From: Prochlorococcus marinus
GTDB taxonomy: Bacteria; Cyanobacteriota; Cyanobacteriia; PCC-6307; Cyanobiaceae
Reading direction: 5' to 3'
Assembly: GCF_001180265.1 (NCBI RefSeq)
Contig: NZ_CVSW01000032.1
Location: forward strand, 1-64,000
DNA: 64,000 bases
The notes under the pieces are model-generated. The model was not told the origin of the DNA, made no database searches, and worked only from the letters and a program-made list of their open reading frames with translations. The position numbers and the translations under genes are program-made. Positions within the stretch are counted from its first letter, which is position 1; the number at the start of each line of letters is the position of its first letter. Positions 1-9,174 of the stretch are shown here, piece after piece.

Positions 1-1
1 T

Positions 2-2350
2 AAAGATAGGCTAATGACAAGATATTTAGCCAGCCAAGAAGTGATAAGAAAAAAACCACAAAAAACTGTCGCCTACTTATCAGCAGAATTTTTAATAGGT
101 CCACAATTAAGTAATAATCTTCTCAATCTTGGGATAACTCAAGAAGCTGAAGATGCTCTAAAAAGATTTGGCATTGAATCATTGTCAACAATTCTTGAAG
201 TTGAAGAGGAGCCTGGTTTAGGGAATGGTGGACTAGGTAGACTTGCTGCGTGTTATATGGAATCACTAGCATCACTACAAGTTCCAGCAGTTGGCTATGG
301 TATTCGCTATGAATTTGGTATATTCAATCAGTTAATTAGAGATGGCTGGCAAGTTGAAGTTACTGATAAATGGCTAAAAGGTGGATGGCCATGGGAACTT
401 CCGCAGCCTGACGAATCATGTTTTGTTGGTTTTGGAGGCAGAACTGAAAGTTATAGTGACGATAAAGGAAACTACAGATCAAGATGGATTCCTTCAGAAC
501 ATGCTATTGGAGTCCCTCATGATGTTCCAGTCCTAGGATATAGAGTAAATACATGTGACAGATTAAGATTATGGAGAGCAGATGCAACCGAAAGCTTTGA
601 CTTTTATGCCTTCAATATTGGTGATTACTACGGAGCAGTTGAAGAAAAAGTTGCCTCTGAAACTCTTTCAAAAGTTTTATACCCAAATGATGGAACTGAC
701 GAAGGTAGAAGATTAAGACTTAAACAACAACACTTTTTTGTAAGTTGTTCTCTACAGGATATGTTGAGAAGCCTTGAAAAAAGATCAATACCAATAACAG
801 AATTCTCTAAGCATTGGACAGTTCAATTGAACGATACCCATCCTGCCATTGCAGTTGCAGAATTAATGCGACTTCTTATTGATCAATATCAAATAGGTTG
901 GGATAAAGCTTGGAATATAACAACATCCTCAGTTGCTTATACCAATCACACATTACTACCAGAAGCTTTAGAGAAATGGGACTTAGGTTTATTTAATGAT
1001 CTTCTTCCTCGTCATTTAGAAATTATTTATGAAATAAATTGGAGATTTCTACAACAATTAAGACTACGTTATCCAGGTGACGATAAAATTCTTCAAAAAC
1101 TCTCAATTATCGATGAAGAAGGCTCCAAATCAGTCCGAATGGCTCACCTAGCTACAATTGGAGCTCACCATGTAAATGGTGTTGCGGCTCTTCACTCAGA
1201 TTTAATAAAAAGACAACTTCTTCCTGAATTCTCAGCACTATGGCCTGAAAAATTTACAAATGTAACTAATGGGGTTACGCCAAGAAGATGGGTAGCCCTA
1301 TCTAATCCATCATTATCTAACCTTCTAGAAGAAGAAGTTGGTCCTAATTGGATAACAAATATGGAACTTCTTAAAAAGTTAGAAGAAAAAAAAGATGATA
1401 ATAATTTTTTACAGAAATTTGAGGAAGCTAAATTAACTGGTAAAAGAAAATTAGCTAATTTTATACATTCAAAAACTGGAATACTTGTAGATCCATCAAG
1501 TCTATTTGATGTTCAAGTAAAAAGAATTCATCAATATAAAAGGCAACATTTAAACGCCCTACAAATTATTGCTCAGTATTTAAGAATCAAAAATGGTAAA
1601 AACAAGTATGAAGTCCCAAGAACAATAATATTTGGAGGTAAAGCTGCACCAGGTTACTTTATGGCAAAGCTAATGATTCGATTTATTAATGGTATTGCTG
1701 ATGTAGTTAATTCAGATCCAGATATGGAAGGACTTTTAAGGGTTGTTTTTCTACCAGACTATAACGTTAAACTTGGTGAAATAGTTTATCCAGCAACAGA
1801 TCTTTCAGAACAAATTTCAACTGCTGGAAAAGAAGCATCTGGAACTGGAAATATGAAGTTTGCCATGAATGGAGCGTTAACTATTGGAACCTTAGATGGA
1901 GCTAATGTGGAATTACGAGATCTTGTAAAAAAAGAGAATTTCTTTCTTTTTGGTAAAACTGAAAGAGAAATTATGGATTTAAAAAATAATAATTACTCCC
2001 CCAAAACTTTCATTGATCAATGCGCAGAGCTTAAAGAGGTTGTACGCTTAATTGAAATTGGGCACTTTAGCAATGGGGATAAAGAATTATTTAAACCTTT
2101 ATTAAATAGCTTGACTGGAAATGACCCATTTTTTGTTATGGCTGACTTTGAAGACTACTTAGATAAACAGGATGTAGTTAGTGAATGCTGGAATAATAAA
2201 AAATCTTGGAATAAAATGGCATTATTAAATACTGCTAGATCAGGATATTTTTCTTCAGATAGATCTATTAGAGAGTACTGTAAATCGATTTGGAAAGTCT
2301 CTCCAATGCCAGTAGAAATTACTTGCGATGTCGAAGAATTAACTAATTAA
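2..2350 (+). CDS. glgP: Glycogen phosphorylase, 5'-truncated by the window edge
   Basis: Glycogen phosphorylase releases glucose-1-phosphate from stored glycogen, the night-time carbon reserve of cyanobacteria. The frame stays open upstream of the first ATG at 14 (codons for K-D-R-L precede it), and 778 residues is shorter than the usual roughly 830-840, so the true start lies before the window. The motif EASGTGNMKFAMNGAL, at about residues 603-620 from the ATG, holds the lysine that binds pyridoxal phosphate. GGLGRLAACYMESLA near residue 73 and VFLPDYNVKLGE near 577 are also typical of the family. Its stop overlaps the convergent gene at 2343 by 8 bases. Family assignment is secure. Confidence 0.97.
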   Translation, partial: KDRLMTRYLASQEVIRKKPQKTVAYLSAEFLIGPQLSNNLLNLGITQEAEDALKRFGIESLSTILEVEEEPGLGNGGLGRLAACYMESLASLQVPAVGYGIRYEFGIFNQLIRDGWQVEVTDKWLKGGWPWELPQPDESCFVGFGGRTESYSDDKGNYRSRWIPSEHAIGVPHDVPVLGYRVNTCDRLRLWRADATESFDFYAFNIGDYYGAVEEKVASETLSKVLYPNDGTDEGRRLRLKQQHFFVSCSLQDMLRSLEKRSIPITEFSKHWTVQLNDTHPAIAVAELMRLLIDQYQIGWDKAWNITTSSVAYTNHTLLPEALEKWDLGLFNDLLPRHLEIIYEINWRFLQQLRLRYPGDDKILQKLSIIDEEGSKSVRMAHLATIGAHHVNGVAALHSDLIKRQLLPEFSALWPEKFTNVTNGVTPRRWVALSNPSLSNLLEEEVGPNWITNMELLKKLEEKKDDNNFLQKFEEAKLTGKRKLANFIHSKTGILVDPSSLFDVQVKRIHQYKRQHLNALQIIAQYLRIKNGKNKYEVPRTIIFGGKAAPGYFMAKLMIRFINGIADVVNSDPDMEGLLRVVFLPDYNVKLGEIVYPATDLSEQISTAGKEASGTGNMKFAMNGALTIGTLDGANVELRDLVKKENFFLFGKTEREIMDLKNNNYSPKTFIDQCAELKEVVRLIEIGHFSNGDKELFKPLLNSLTGNDPFFVMADFEDYLDKQDVVSECWNNKKSWNKMALLNTARSGYFSSDRSIREYCKSIWKVSPMPVEITCDVEELTN

Positions 2351-2798
2351 TATTTTTCTTATCTGGGGAATCTGGCGTTTGATGAAATAATCTGTTCAAA
2401 ATTAATCGATCCATATTTAACGGGTCTGGTGCTAGTTCATTTGCAATTTCTTTGAATTTTGATTCAATATTATTTGAAATTTTTGTATCAAATATTCTTT
2501 CCATTAATGCTTCAATGGAATACAAATAAGCATTAACACTCTCTAGTTCATCTAAAGCCTCATTAATTTCTTCATACGAAATATGCCTATCATCCAGAAC
2601 ATTATCTTTATTGGATTCCCTTTGGGACAGTTGTTTCTGCAATTCATTAGTGACTTTAGTACAAAGAGTTCTAAAAGATTGAATTGATGCCCAATTTAAT
2701 TCTTGTTGCTGCTTAAAAGTAGGAAATTCTCGAATCAAACGATCATGTTCTTTATAAAATCTCTGACAATCAGAGCATTGACATGGTTCTTCAGACAA
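2343..2798 (-). CDS. Conserved-type hypothetical protein with an N-terminal CxCxxC cluster
   Basis: I do not recognise this 151-residue protein. Three cysteines (C6, C8, C11) sit at the extreme N-terminus in the pattern CQCSDC and could bind a metal. The rest is polar and probably helical, with no transmembrane segment or signal peptide. The gene lies 31 bases after a second unknown gene (2830-3162) on the same strand, so the two are probably co-transcribed. Its 3' end overlaps convergent glgP by 8 bases. Coding is supported by its length, normal codon use and lack of a better frame. Function unknown. Confidence 0.75.
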   Translation of the reverse strand: MSEEPCQCSDCQRFYKEHDRLIREFPTFKQQQELNWASIQSFRTLCTKVTNELQKQLSQRESNKDNVLDDRHISYEEINEALDELESVNAYLYSIEALMERIFDTKISNNIESKFKEIANELAPDPLNMDRLILNRLFHQTPDSPDKKNIN

Positions 2799-2829
2799 AA
2801 GAAAAAATAACTCTTCTTACATCATCTCA

Positions 2830-3162
2830 CTATTTGGGCATAATTGTAGGACCATCCGATAATTCGTCATTTTCATCAAGTGAATCTGGACTATCTGGCA
2901 AAGGTATCTCAATACTAGTAACTAAGTTGATAACATCCTTTAGTCTCATAGAATCAGCAAACCATCCCATAGCTTGTTCAGCGTCTCCTCTTTTTTCAGC
3001 ATCATTTGCTTGATCTTCGTGAGCTTCTGCCAATAAAGCAAGCCAGCATAAACATCTCGCTTGAACTATTGATAGATCTAAATCATTAGGTTGGGATTTA
3101 GAAATGCGTTCGTGCTCTTGTTGAATTAAAAGCTTTAATCGCATATCATGCAACTTAGCCAT
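2830..3162 (-). CDS. Hypothetical helical protein, first gene of a two-gene unit
   Basis: This 110-residue protein is unrecognised. It appears helical (residues 1-90), with a central A/C/W-rich segment (RCLCWLALLAEAHEDQA) reminiscent of a helical-repeat packing face, and ends in an acidic, proline-containing tail. There is no signal peptide. The start at 3162 is the first in-frame Met. A TATAGT hexamer on the minus strand at 3179-3184 could be its -10 element, giving a very short leader. It precedes the CxCxxC protein at 2343-2798, and an operon is likely. No function can be assigned. Confidence 0.7.
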   Translation of the reverse strand: MAKLHDMRLKLLIQQEHERISKSQPNDLDLSIVQARCLCWLALLAEAHEDQANDAEKRGDAEQAMGWFADSMRLKDVINLVTSIEIPLPDSPDSLDENDELSDGPTIMPK

Positions 3163-3240
3163 AAAAGATTTATTACTAACTATACGCTAGCTAGAGAGTA
3201 GCAAATGTGCACACATACTACATATAGTTTATTACTTTTA

Positions 3241-3314
<74 letters not shown>

Positions 3315-3352
3315 AATAGATGATTTTTACAGCAATAAGCACTATGCTAAAT

Positions 3353-3728
3353 GAAAGCAGGAGAGGCAATCGCAAAAAAGTTTTATTTTGAAAACAAAAT
3401 AAAACTTTTTTGAGGAAAGTCCGGGCTCCCACATGGTCAGGCTTGCTGGGTAATTCCCAGTGCGGGTAACCGTGAGGATAGTGCCACAGAAACATACCGC
3501 CTAATACTTTTTGTATGGCAAGGGTGCAAGGGTGCGGTAAGAGCGCACCAGCAACATTGAGAAGTGTTGGCTAGGTAAACCCCGGCTGGGAGCAAGGCTT
3601 AGTAGATTTATGACCATTATGCAATCTACTTAAAAGCGCCGCTTGAGACTGTGAAGTAATTCCAGCCCTAGATAGATGATTGCCCATCTTTTTTAAGGTG
3701 AACAGAACCCGGCTTATGACCTGCTTTA
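3353..3728 (+). ncRNA. rnpB: RNase P RNA (catalytic subunit)
   Basis: This RNA matures the 5' ends of tRNAs. Universal parts are visible: GAGGAAAGTCCGGGCTCC (3412-3428 area), ACAGAAACATACCGCC (3486-3501) and the 3' motif ACAGAACCCGGCTTATGACC. Terminal helix P1 is AAAGCAGG (3354-3361) with CCTGCTTT (3720-3727), which sets the ends. A perfect 18-bp hairpin with loop AAAA (3373-3412) lies before the first conserved core segment, in the P3 position. The overall form is the bacterial A type seen in cyanobacteria. The ends are accurate to a few bases. Confidence 0.96.
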
Positions 3729-3753
3729 TAAATAACGTAATGATCTAAATCAT

Positions 3754-4503
3754 ATGACAAATACGATAAACGAAAAGAGAATTAATCAAATAGTTGCCTT
3801 TTTAAATTCTTTAAAAATTAGATCAAAAAGATTTTCTGAAATAATTGAAACACAAAATTTTTCATTAATTCAGAATTTTAATCAAGCCTTAACCCATTCC
3901 TCATATGACAAAATAAGAAATTACGAAATATTGGAATTTTTTGGAGATGCAGTACTCAGATTAGCTGCTTCAAATTTTATTGAAAAAAGTTATCCTCAAA
4001 TGAGTGTAGGAGAAAGATCAGAGCTAAGAGCACAAATTGTAAGTGATGAATGGTTAACGAAATTAGGGAGGAAAATTGGCGTAGAGAAATTAATCCTTAA
4101 AGGACCTAAATCTCTTAATGATGAAAATTCAAAGAATACTATTATTGGTGAAGCGACAGAAGCTTTAATCGGTGCCATTTATAATTGTTTTAATTCAATT
4201 GAGGAAGTCAATCTTTGGTTAAATGATATTTGGGAGGAAGATTCAGAAATTTTTTTAAAAGCTCCATATAAATTTAAATCAAAGACAGTTTTACAAGAGT
4301 GGTGTCAAAATAAGGGTTCAAGTTTGCCAGTCTACAAAATAATTGAATTATCTAAAAAAAATGGGGATCCAAAAAGATTTTCTTGCGATATATTTATTGA
4401 TGGACTAAAGGAATCTTCGGGATATGGCAAATCTCATAAACAAGCCGAAACAAATGCAGCTAGAGTTTTGATAGAAAAATTTATGAATATAGGCAAGTTC
4501 TAA
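3754..4503 (+). CDS. rnc: Ribonuclease III
   Basis: RNase III cuts double-stranded RNA, including rRNA precursors and antisense-paired transcripts. The catalytic domain (about residues 10-160) has the signature LEFFGDAVLRL (E61, D65) and GEATEALIGA (E136). The second metal-binding position, usually Asp, is Glu133 here. A double-stranded RNA-binding domain follows (about 175-245), ending in KSHKQAETNAARVLIEKF. At 249 residues it has normal length. It lies just downstream of rnpB on the same strand. Family assignment is secure; whether the Asp-to-Glu change affects activity is not known from sequence. Confidence 0.95.
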   Translation: MTNTINEKRINQIVAFLNSLKIRSKRFSEIIETQNFSLIQNFNQALTHSSYDKIRNYEILEFFGDAVLRLAASNFIEKSYPQMSVGERSELRAQIVSDEWLTKLGRKIGVEKLILKGPKSLNDENSKNTIIGEATEALIGAIYNCFNSIEEVNLWLNDIWEEDSEIFLKAPYKFKSKTVLQEWCQNKGSSLPVYKIIELSKKNGDPKRFSCDIFIDGLKESSGYGKSHKQAETNAARVLIEKFMNIGKF

Positions 4504-4506
4504 TTT

Positions 4507-4692
4507 TTAAACTATTTCTAAATTAGTTAGTTGAAAAGTTATGAGTTTATCCCAATTACCTCCCTCAAACAGAACAGCTGCTGTTTTTTTTGTAACTCTC
4601 TGGACAAACCCTTTATATCCTCTGTATATAGAGTTAGTGTCTTTTACAACGACAAAAGAACCAGGAAGTATTGGTTTTTTAGATAATTCCAT
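4507..4692 (-). CDS. ndhS: NDH-1 subunit NdhS
   Basis: NdhS is the small SH3-like subunit that helps ferredoxin dock on the photosynthetic NDH-1 complex, which runs cyclic electron flow and respiration at the thylakoid. This 61-residue protein matches the family pattern: PGSFVVVKD near residue 10, GFVQRV in the middle and the hallmark AAVLFEGGNWDKLITF (about 38-53). There is no membrane segment, as expected for a peripheral subunit. It is convergent with rnc, with only 3 bases between, and divergent from rimM. Confidence 0.87.
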   Translation of the reverse strand: MELSKKPILPGSFVVVKDTNSIYRGYKGFVQRVTKKTAAVLFEGGNWDKLITFQLTNLEIV

Positions 4693-4717
4693 AAAACACC
4701 CTTTCTAATACAATTTT

Positions 4718-5257
4718 ATGATAAAAAAAAATGAATGGTTGATTATTGGATTGATAACATCATGTCATGGAATTAATGGACAAGTAAAGGTAAAATCTCT
4801 AAGTGATTTTGAAGAAAGATTTTTAAAACCGGGAATAAGATGGTTGCAAAAAGAAAATGAACCTCCTTCAAAAATAGAACTTATATCAGGTTTCAAACAG
4901 CCTGGTAAAGAAACCTTTGTAGTCAAGCTCAAAGGAATCAATACAAGAAATCATGCAGAGAAACTTAAAAAATTTAAAATACTTGTAAAATCCGATAAAC
5001 TACCTAAATTAGAAAAGGAAGAATTCCACTTGTTGGAACTTATAAATTTAGAGGTAAAGACTTTAGAAAATGATGAATTAAAAATAATTGGTAAAGTTAT
5101 TAATTTAGAAAATGAGAAAAATAATTTACTTGTTATTGAACTTTTTAAAGATCAAAAAAAAGTTCTTGTACCATTTGTAAAAGAAATTGTTCCATTGGTA
5201 GATATAAAAAATAATTTTTTAATCATAAATCCTCCAAATGGACTTTTAGAGCTATAA
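4718..5257 (+). CDS. rimM: Ribosome maturation factor RimM
   Basis: RimM helps the 30S subunit head mature by binding S19. The 179-residue protein has the usual two parts: an N-terminal barrel starting at [19 protein letters not shown] (about 8-26) and a C-terminal PRC-barrel with [11 protein letters not shown] and [14 protein letters not shown] (about 105-165). It lies 25 bases from the divergent ndhS start and is convergent with glmS. Length and domain order are normal. Confidence 0.94.
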   Translation: MIKKNEWLIIGLITSCHGINGQVKVKSLSDFEERFLKPGIRWLQKENEPPSKIELISGFKQPGKETFVVKLKGINTRNHAEKLKKFKILVKSDKLPKLEKEEFHLLELINLEVKTLENDELKIIGKVINLENEKNNLLVIELFKDQKKVLVPFVKEIVPLVDIKNNFLIINPPNGLLEL

Positions 5258-5288
5258 ATTTAAAAAATAAAAATATATAAAAAACCTA

Positions 5289-7184
5289 TCATTCCACAGT
5301 TACACTTTTAGCTAAATTTCTTGGTTGATCCACGTCAAGTCCTCTATGAGCTGCGATATGGTAACTCAATAATTGTAGAGGTACTATATTAAAAAGAGGT
5401 GAAATCCATTCATTGGAGGAAGGAACTTTCATTAAATAGTCAAAAATTTCAGTTCCTTTACATTCAGGAGCAATTCCAATCAAATATGAATCTCTAGCTT
5501 TTGCTTCCTGAGCATTACTGATAACTTTATCAAAAACTTCACCAGGAGAGGCTATTGAAATTACAGGTACTTTTTTATCTAATAAAGCTATTGGGCCATG
5601 TTTCATTTCACCAGCAGGATAACCTGCTGCATGAATATAACTTATTTCTTTAAGTTTTAATGCCCCTTCAAGAGCAATTGGATAATTTATACCTCTGCCT
5701 AAAAAAATAACATCTTTAATATTAAAAAAGTCATGTGCTAGCTTTTCTGAAGATTTATTATGTTTATCTATGAGTTCTTCCAGTAATGGTGGAAGTTTAA
5801 TAAGTTCGTTAATTAATTTATCTATTTCATCAGGACTTTGATTTCCTTTAATTTGAGCAAATTTTATAGCTAATCCATAAAAAGAAAGTAATTGAGCAAA
5901 AAAAGTTTTTGTTGCTGCAACTCCAACTTCTATTCCAGCGCAGATATCAATTATATTTGAAACCTGCCTTCCTATAGAACTCTCTTTTCTATTTGTTATT
6001 GCAATCAGATTGGGTCTAAATTTTTTATCTTCAATAGTAGAACGTCTTTTAATTTCCATGTCAATAGCCGCAATTGTATCAGCAGTTTCTCCAGATTGAG
6101 TAACTCCAATAGTTAATGTATTTGGCAATAGTGGAGGTGGTGAGTATCTAAATTCGCTTGCATAAAATACATTTGTAGGGATACCTGAAAATTGTTCTAA
6201 CAAAAAGCTGCCCACCATTGAAGCATGTTTACTTGTACCACAAGCAATAATTTCAATTCTTTCTATTGTTTCAAAAAACTTAGTATCAAAGGGATAGTTA
6301 ATTTGATATTGACCATTATCTAAATTTTTAATCAAATAATTATCCACCCAGTTTTTTGCGGTCACAGGCTGATCATATATCTCTTTTAACATGTAGTGTT
6401 TGAAATTCATCTTATCCATTATTTGCTCTGAGACTTTTAAAGAAACTGGATTTCGATATTGTCTTTCATTGTTTGAGTCATATATTTCAATTCCAAGCGG
6501 AGTTAATAACGCTATTTCTTCATCCTCCATAGGCAGAATAATGTTAGTAAAGTTTGCAATGGCAGGAGTATCACTAGCACAAATAAATTCTCCTTCACCC
6601 AAACCAATAATCAAGGGCGCTTGTTTTCTTGCAACTACCAAAGATGTTGGAGCACCAGCCCATAAAACAGCCAAAGCATAAGATCCTTCTAAATCAGATA
6701 TTACATTTCTCACAGCTACTAATAATGTTGAACCATTATTCTCAAGATTAAGTTTACTTAATGTATTTAACTCTCTTTGAATTAAATGAGGAATTACCTC
6801 GGTATCTGTATCAGAATTAAAAATAATGCCCTCTTTCTCTAATTTATTTTTTAAATCTTGGAAATTTTCAATAATGCCATTTTGAACAACTGCAATATTT
6901 CCTGAACTATCGGTATGAGGATGCGCATTTTTAACCTCAGGCTTTCCATGAGTTGCCCAACGGGTATGACCTATACCTACAGTTCCAGGAATTTTGTGAC
7001 CATTAAGATTACTTATTAAATTATTGAGTTTTCCTTCAGCTTTATTACAAGTAATACAATTTGTTTCTGAATTGATTATCGCAATACCTGCAGAATCATA
7101 ACCTCTATATTCAAGTTTTTCTAAACCATTAATTAATAATGGTAAAGCTTTTTTATATCCTGTTACTGCAACTATTCCACACAT
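5289..7184 (-). CDS. glmS: Glutamine--fructose-6-phosphate aminotransferase (isomerizing)
   Basis: GlmS makes glucosamine-6-phosphate from fructose-6-phosphate and glutamine, the first step toward UDP-GlcNAc for peptidoglycan and lipopolysaccharide. The N-terminal glutaminase begins MCGIVAV, with Cys2 as nucleophile after Met removal, and has GIGHTRWATHG near residue 72. Two SIS sugar-isomerase domains follow (TQSGETADT near 365; GRGINYPIALEGALKLKE near 500). It ends in the canonical DVDQPRNLAKSVTVE. It has full length, 631 residues. No glmS-type ribozyme fits in the 77-base gap upstream of its start. Confidence 0.98.
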   Translation of the reverse strand: MCGIVAVTGYKKALPLLINGLEKLEYRGYDSAGIAIINSETNCITCNKAEGKLNNLISNLNGHKIPGTVGIGHTRWATHGKPEVKNAHPHTDSSGNIAVVQNGIIENFQDLKNKLEKEGIIFNSDTDTEVIPHLIQRELNTLSKLNLENNGSTLLVAVRNVISDLEGSYALAVLWAGAPTSLVVARKQAPLIIGLGEGEFICASDTPAIANFTNIILPMEDEEIALLTPLGIEIYDSNNERQYRNPVSLKVSEQIMDKMNFKHYMLKEIYDQPVTAKNWVDNYLIKNLDNGQYQINYPFDTKFFETIERIEIIACGTSKHASMVGSFLLEQFSGIPTNVFYASEFRYSPPPLLPNTLTIGVTQSGETADTIAAIDMEIKRRSTIEDKKFRPNLIAITNRKESSIGRQVSNIIDICAGIEVGVAATKTFFAQLLSFYGLAIKFAQIKGNQSPDEIDKLINELIKLPPLLEELIDKHNKSSEKLAHDFFNIKDVIFLGRGINYPIALEGALKLKEISYIHAAGYPAGEMKHGPIALLDKKVPVISIASPGEVFDKVISNAQEAKARDSYLIGIAPECKGTEIFDYLMKVPSSNEWISPLFNIVPLQLLSYHIAAHRGLDVDQPRNLAKSVTVE

Positions 7185-7261
7185 ACGAATTTTTTTTCAA
7201 TTATATTGAAATAAAACGCGTATTAAATAAAAAATGGACTCTCTTAAAACTGCACTATAAA

Positions 7262-7549
<288 letters not shown>

Positions 7550-7640
7550 TTACAAAGAAATTAAAAAAATTAAGATATGCTTCACTCTTGTTAACTCTAG
7601 GGCATAAAATCATATAGATAATTAGTAATTTACATAAACT

Positions 7641-7880
7641 ATGTCACAAGAAATCCTCGAAAAAGTCTGTTCTATTGTTTCAGAACAATTAAGTGTTGAA
7701 GCAGGAGAGGTAAAATCAGATTCAAATTTCCAAAATGATTTAGGTGCAGATTCTCTAGATACCGTTGAACTTGTTATGGCTTTAGAAGAAGCATTTGATA
7801 TCGAAATTCCTGATGAAGCCGCTGAAGGAATCGCAACTGTTGGCGATGCTGTAAAATTCATCGAAGAAAAAAAAGGTTAA
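7641..7880 (+). CDS. acpP: Acyl carrier protein
   Basis: ACP carries growing acyl chains on a phosphopantetheine arm in type II fatty acid synthesis. The 79-residue acidic protein has the attachment serine S38 in [16 protein letters not shown] and the usual helix-rich fold ending GDAVKFIEE. It is followed after 6 bases by fabF on the same strand, so the two form an operon. Divergent psaC lies upstream. Confidence 0.98.
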   Translation: MSQEILEKVCSIVSEQLSVEAGEVKSDSNFQNDLGADSLDTVELVMALEEAFDIEIPDEAAEGIATVGDAVKFIEEKKG

Positions 7881-7886
7881 TAAAGA

Positions 7887-9131
7887 ATGCCAAATCTCCA
7901 TCGAGTAGTTATTACTGGTATCGGAGCAGTAACTCCAATTGGTAATAGCATTGATGAATATTTAGTCAGTCTTCAATCAGGTACTAATGGGGTCTCAGAT
8001 ATTACTCTCTTTGATCCTGAACAACATCCATGCAAATTTGCTGCAGAAGTAAAAAATCTTCAATCTGAAAATTTTATTGAAGCTAAAGAATCCAAAAGAT
8101 GGGATCGTTTTTCCCAGTTTGGAGTTATTGCTGCAAAGCAAGCATTTAATGATTCTGGACTTGAAATTACTGAAGCTAATGCATCAAGAATTGGAGTGAT
8201 TATTGGTTCTGGTGTCGGAGGCTTACTAACTATGGAAAGTCAAGCTCAAATATTGAGTCACAAAGGTCCTAAAAGAGTAAGTCCATTTACTGTTCCAATG
8301 ATGATTCCAAACATGGCAACTGGATTGGCTGCAATCGCTTTGGGTGCAAAAGGACCAAGTTCCTCTGTTTCCACAGCTTGCGCTGCCGGTTCAAATGCAA
8401 TTGGTGATTCTTTTAGATTACTCCAACTTGGAAAGGCAGATGCGATGATCTGTGGGGGAGCAGAAGCAAGTATTACCCCTCTTGGAGTAGCTGGTTTTTC
8501 CAGTGCCAAAGCTCTTTCTTTCAGAAATGACAGCCCTCAAACTGCTAGCAGACCTTTTGATGCAGAGAGAGATGGATTCGTTATTGGAGAGGGATCTGGA
8601 ATTCTTGTTTTAGAAACTTTAGAAAATGCAAAAAAAAGAAATGCAAGAATTTATGCAGAAATAATTGGATATGGAACAACATGTGATGCTCATCATATTA
8701 CTGCTCCATCTCCAGGCGGGATTGGAGGAGCCGAAGCGATCAAATTAGCAATAGAAGACGCTTGTCTTAGCCTTGAAAAAGTTGATTACATTAATGCTCA
8801 TGGAACGAGTACATCAGCTAATGATAAAAATGAAACTTCTGCAATTAAATCTATTTTTAAAGACAGATCTTACCTCATTCCTGTAAGCTCTACTAAGTCG
8901 ATGACTGGTCATCTCCTAGGAGGCTCAGGAGGTATAGAAGCTGTAGCTTGTATACTTTCTTTGACACATAATTTCATCCCTCCTACAATTAACTACGTCA
9001 ATCCAGATCCTGAGTGTGATCTTGATTATGTACCAAATAATGCGAGAGAAGCTCGAGTGGGAGTTGCTCTTTCTAATTCTTTCGGCTTTGGTGGTCACAA
9101 TGTTTGCCTTGCTTTCAGCAAAATGAATTAA
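7887..9131 (+). CDS. fabF: Beta-ketoacyl-ACP synthase II
   Basis: FabF condenses malonyl-ACP with acyl-ACP to lengthen fatty acids. The active-site cysteine is C165 in [12 protein letters not shown]. The two catalytic histidines are in [12 protein letters not shown] (about residue 305) and [15 protein letters not shown] (about 342). It has normal length at 414 residues. It lies directly after acpP, 6 bases apart, and ahead of the transketolase gene, so carrier and elongating enzyme are probably translated from one transcript. Confidence 0.98.
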   Translation: MPNLHRVVITGIGAVTPIGNSIDEYLVSLQSGTNGVSDITLFDPEQHPCKFAAEVKNLQSENFIEAKESKRWDRFSQFGVIAAKQAFNDSGLEITEANASRIGVIIGSGVGGLLTMESQAQILSHKGPKRVSPFTVPMMIPNMATGLAAIALGAKGPSSSVSTACAAGSNAIGDSFRLLQLGKADAMICGGAEASITPLGVAGFSSAKALSFRNDSPQTASRPFDAERDGFVIGEGSGILVLETLENAKKRNARIYAEIIGYGTTCDAHHITAPSPGGIGGAEAIKLAIEDACLSLEKVDYINAHGTSTSANDKNETSAIKSIFKDRSYLIPVSSTKSMTGHLLGGSGGIEAVACILSLTHNFIPPTINYVNPDPECDLDYVPNNAREARVGVALSNSFGFGGHNVCLAFSKMN

Positions 9132-9174
9132 AGACAACCAATTCTGTATTTCCAACTTAACTTACTTTAAAACA

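Noticed and set aside
2783-3013. Open frame on the plus strand opposite the two unknown minus-strand genes
   Set aside because: It lies antisense to the 2830-3162 gene, has serine-rich shadow composition and no supported start.
7185-7261. glmS ribozyme upstream of glmS
   Set aside because: The 77-base gap lacks the conserved core and is too short for the known ribozyme.
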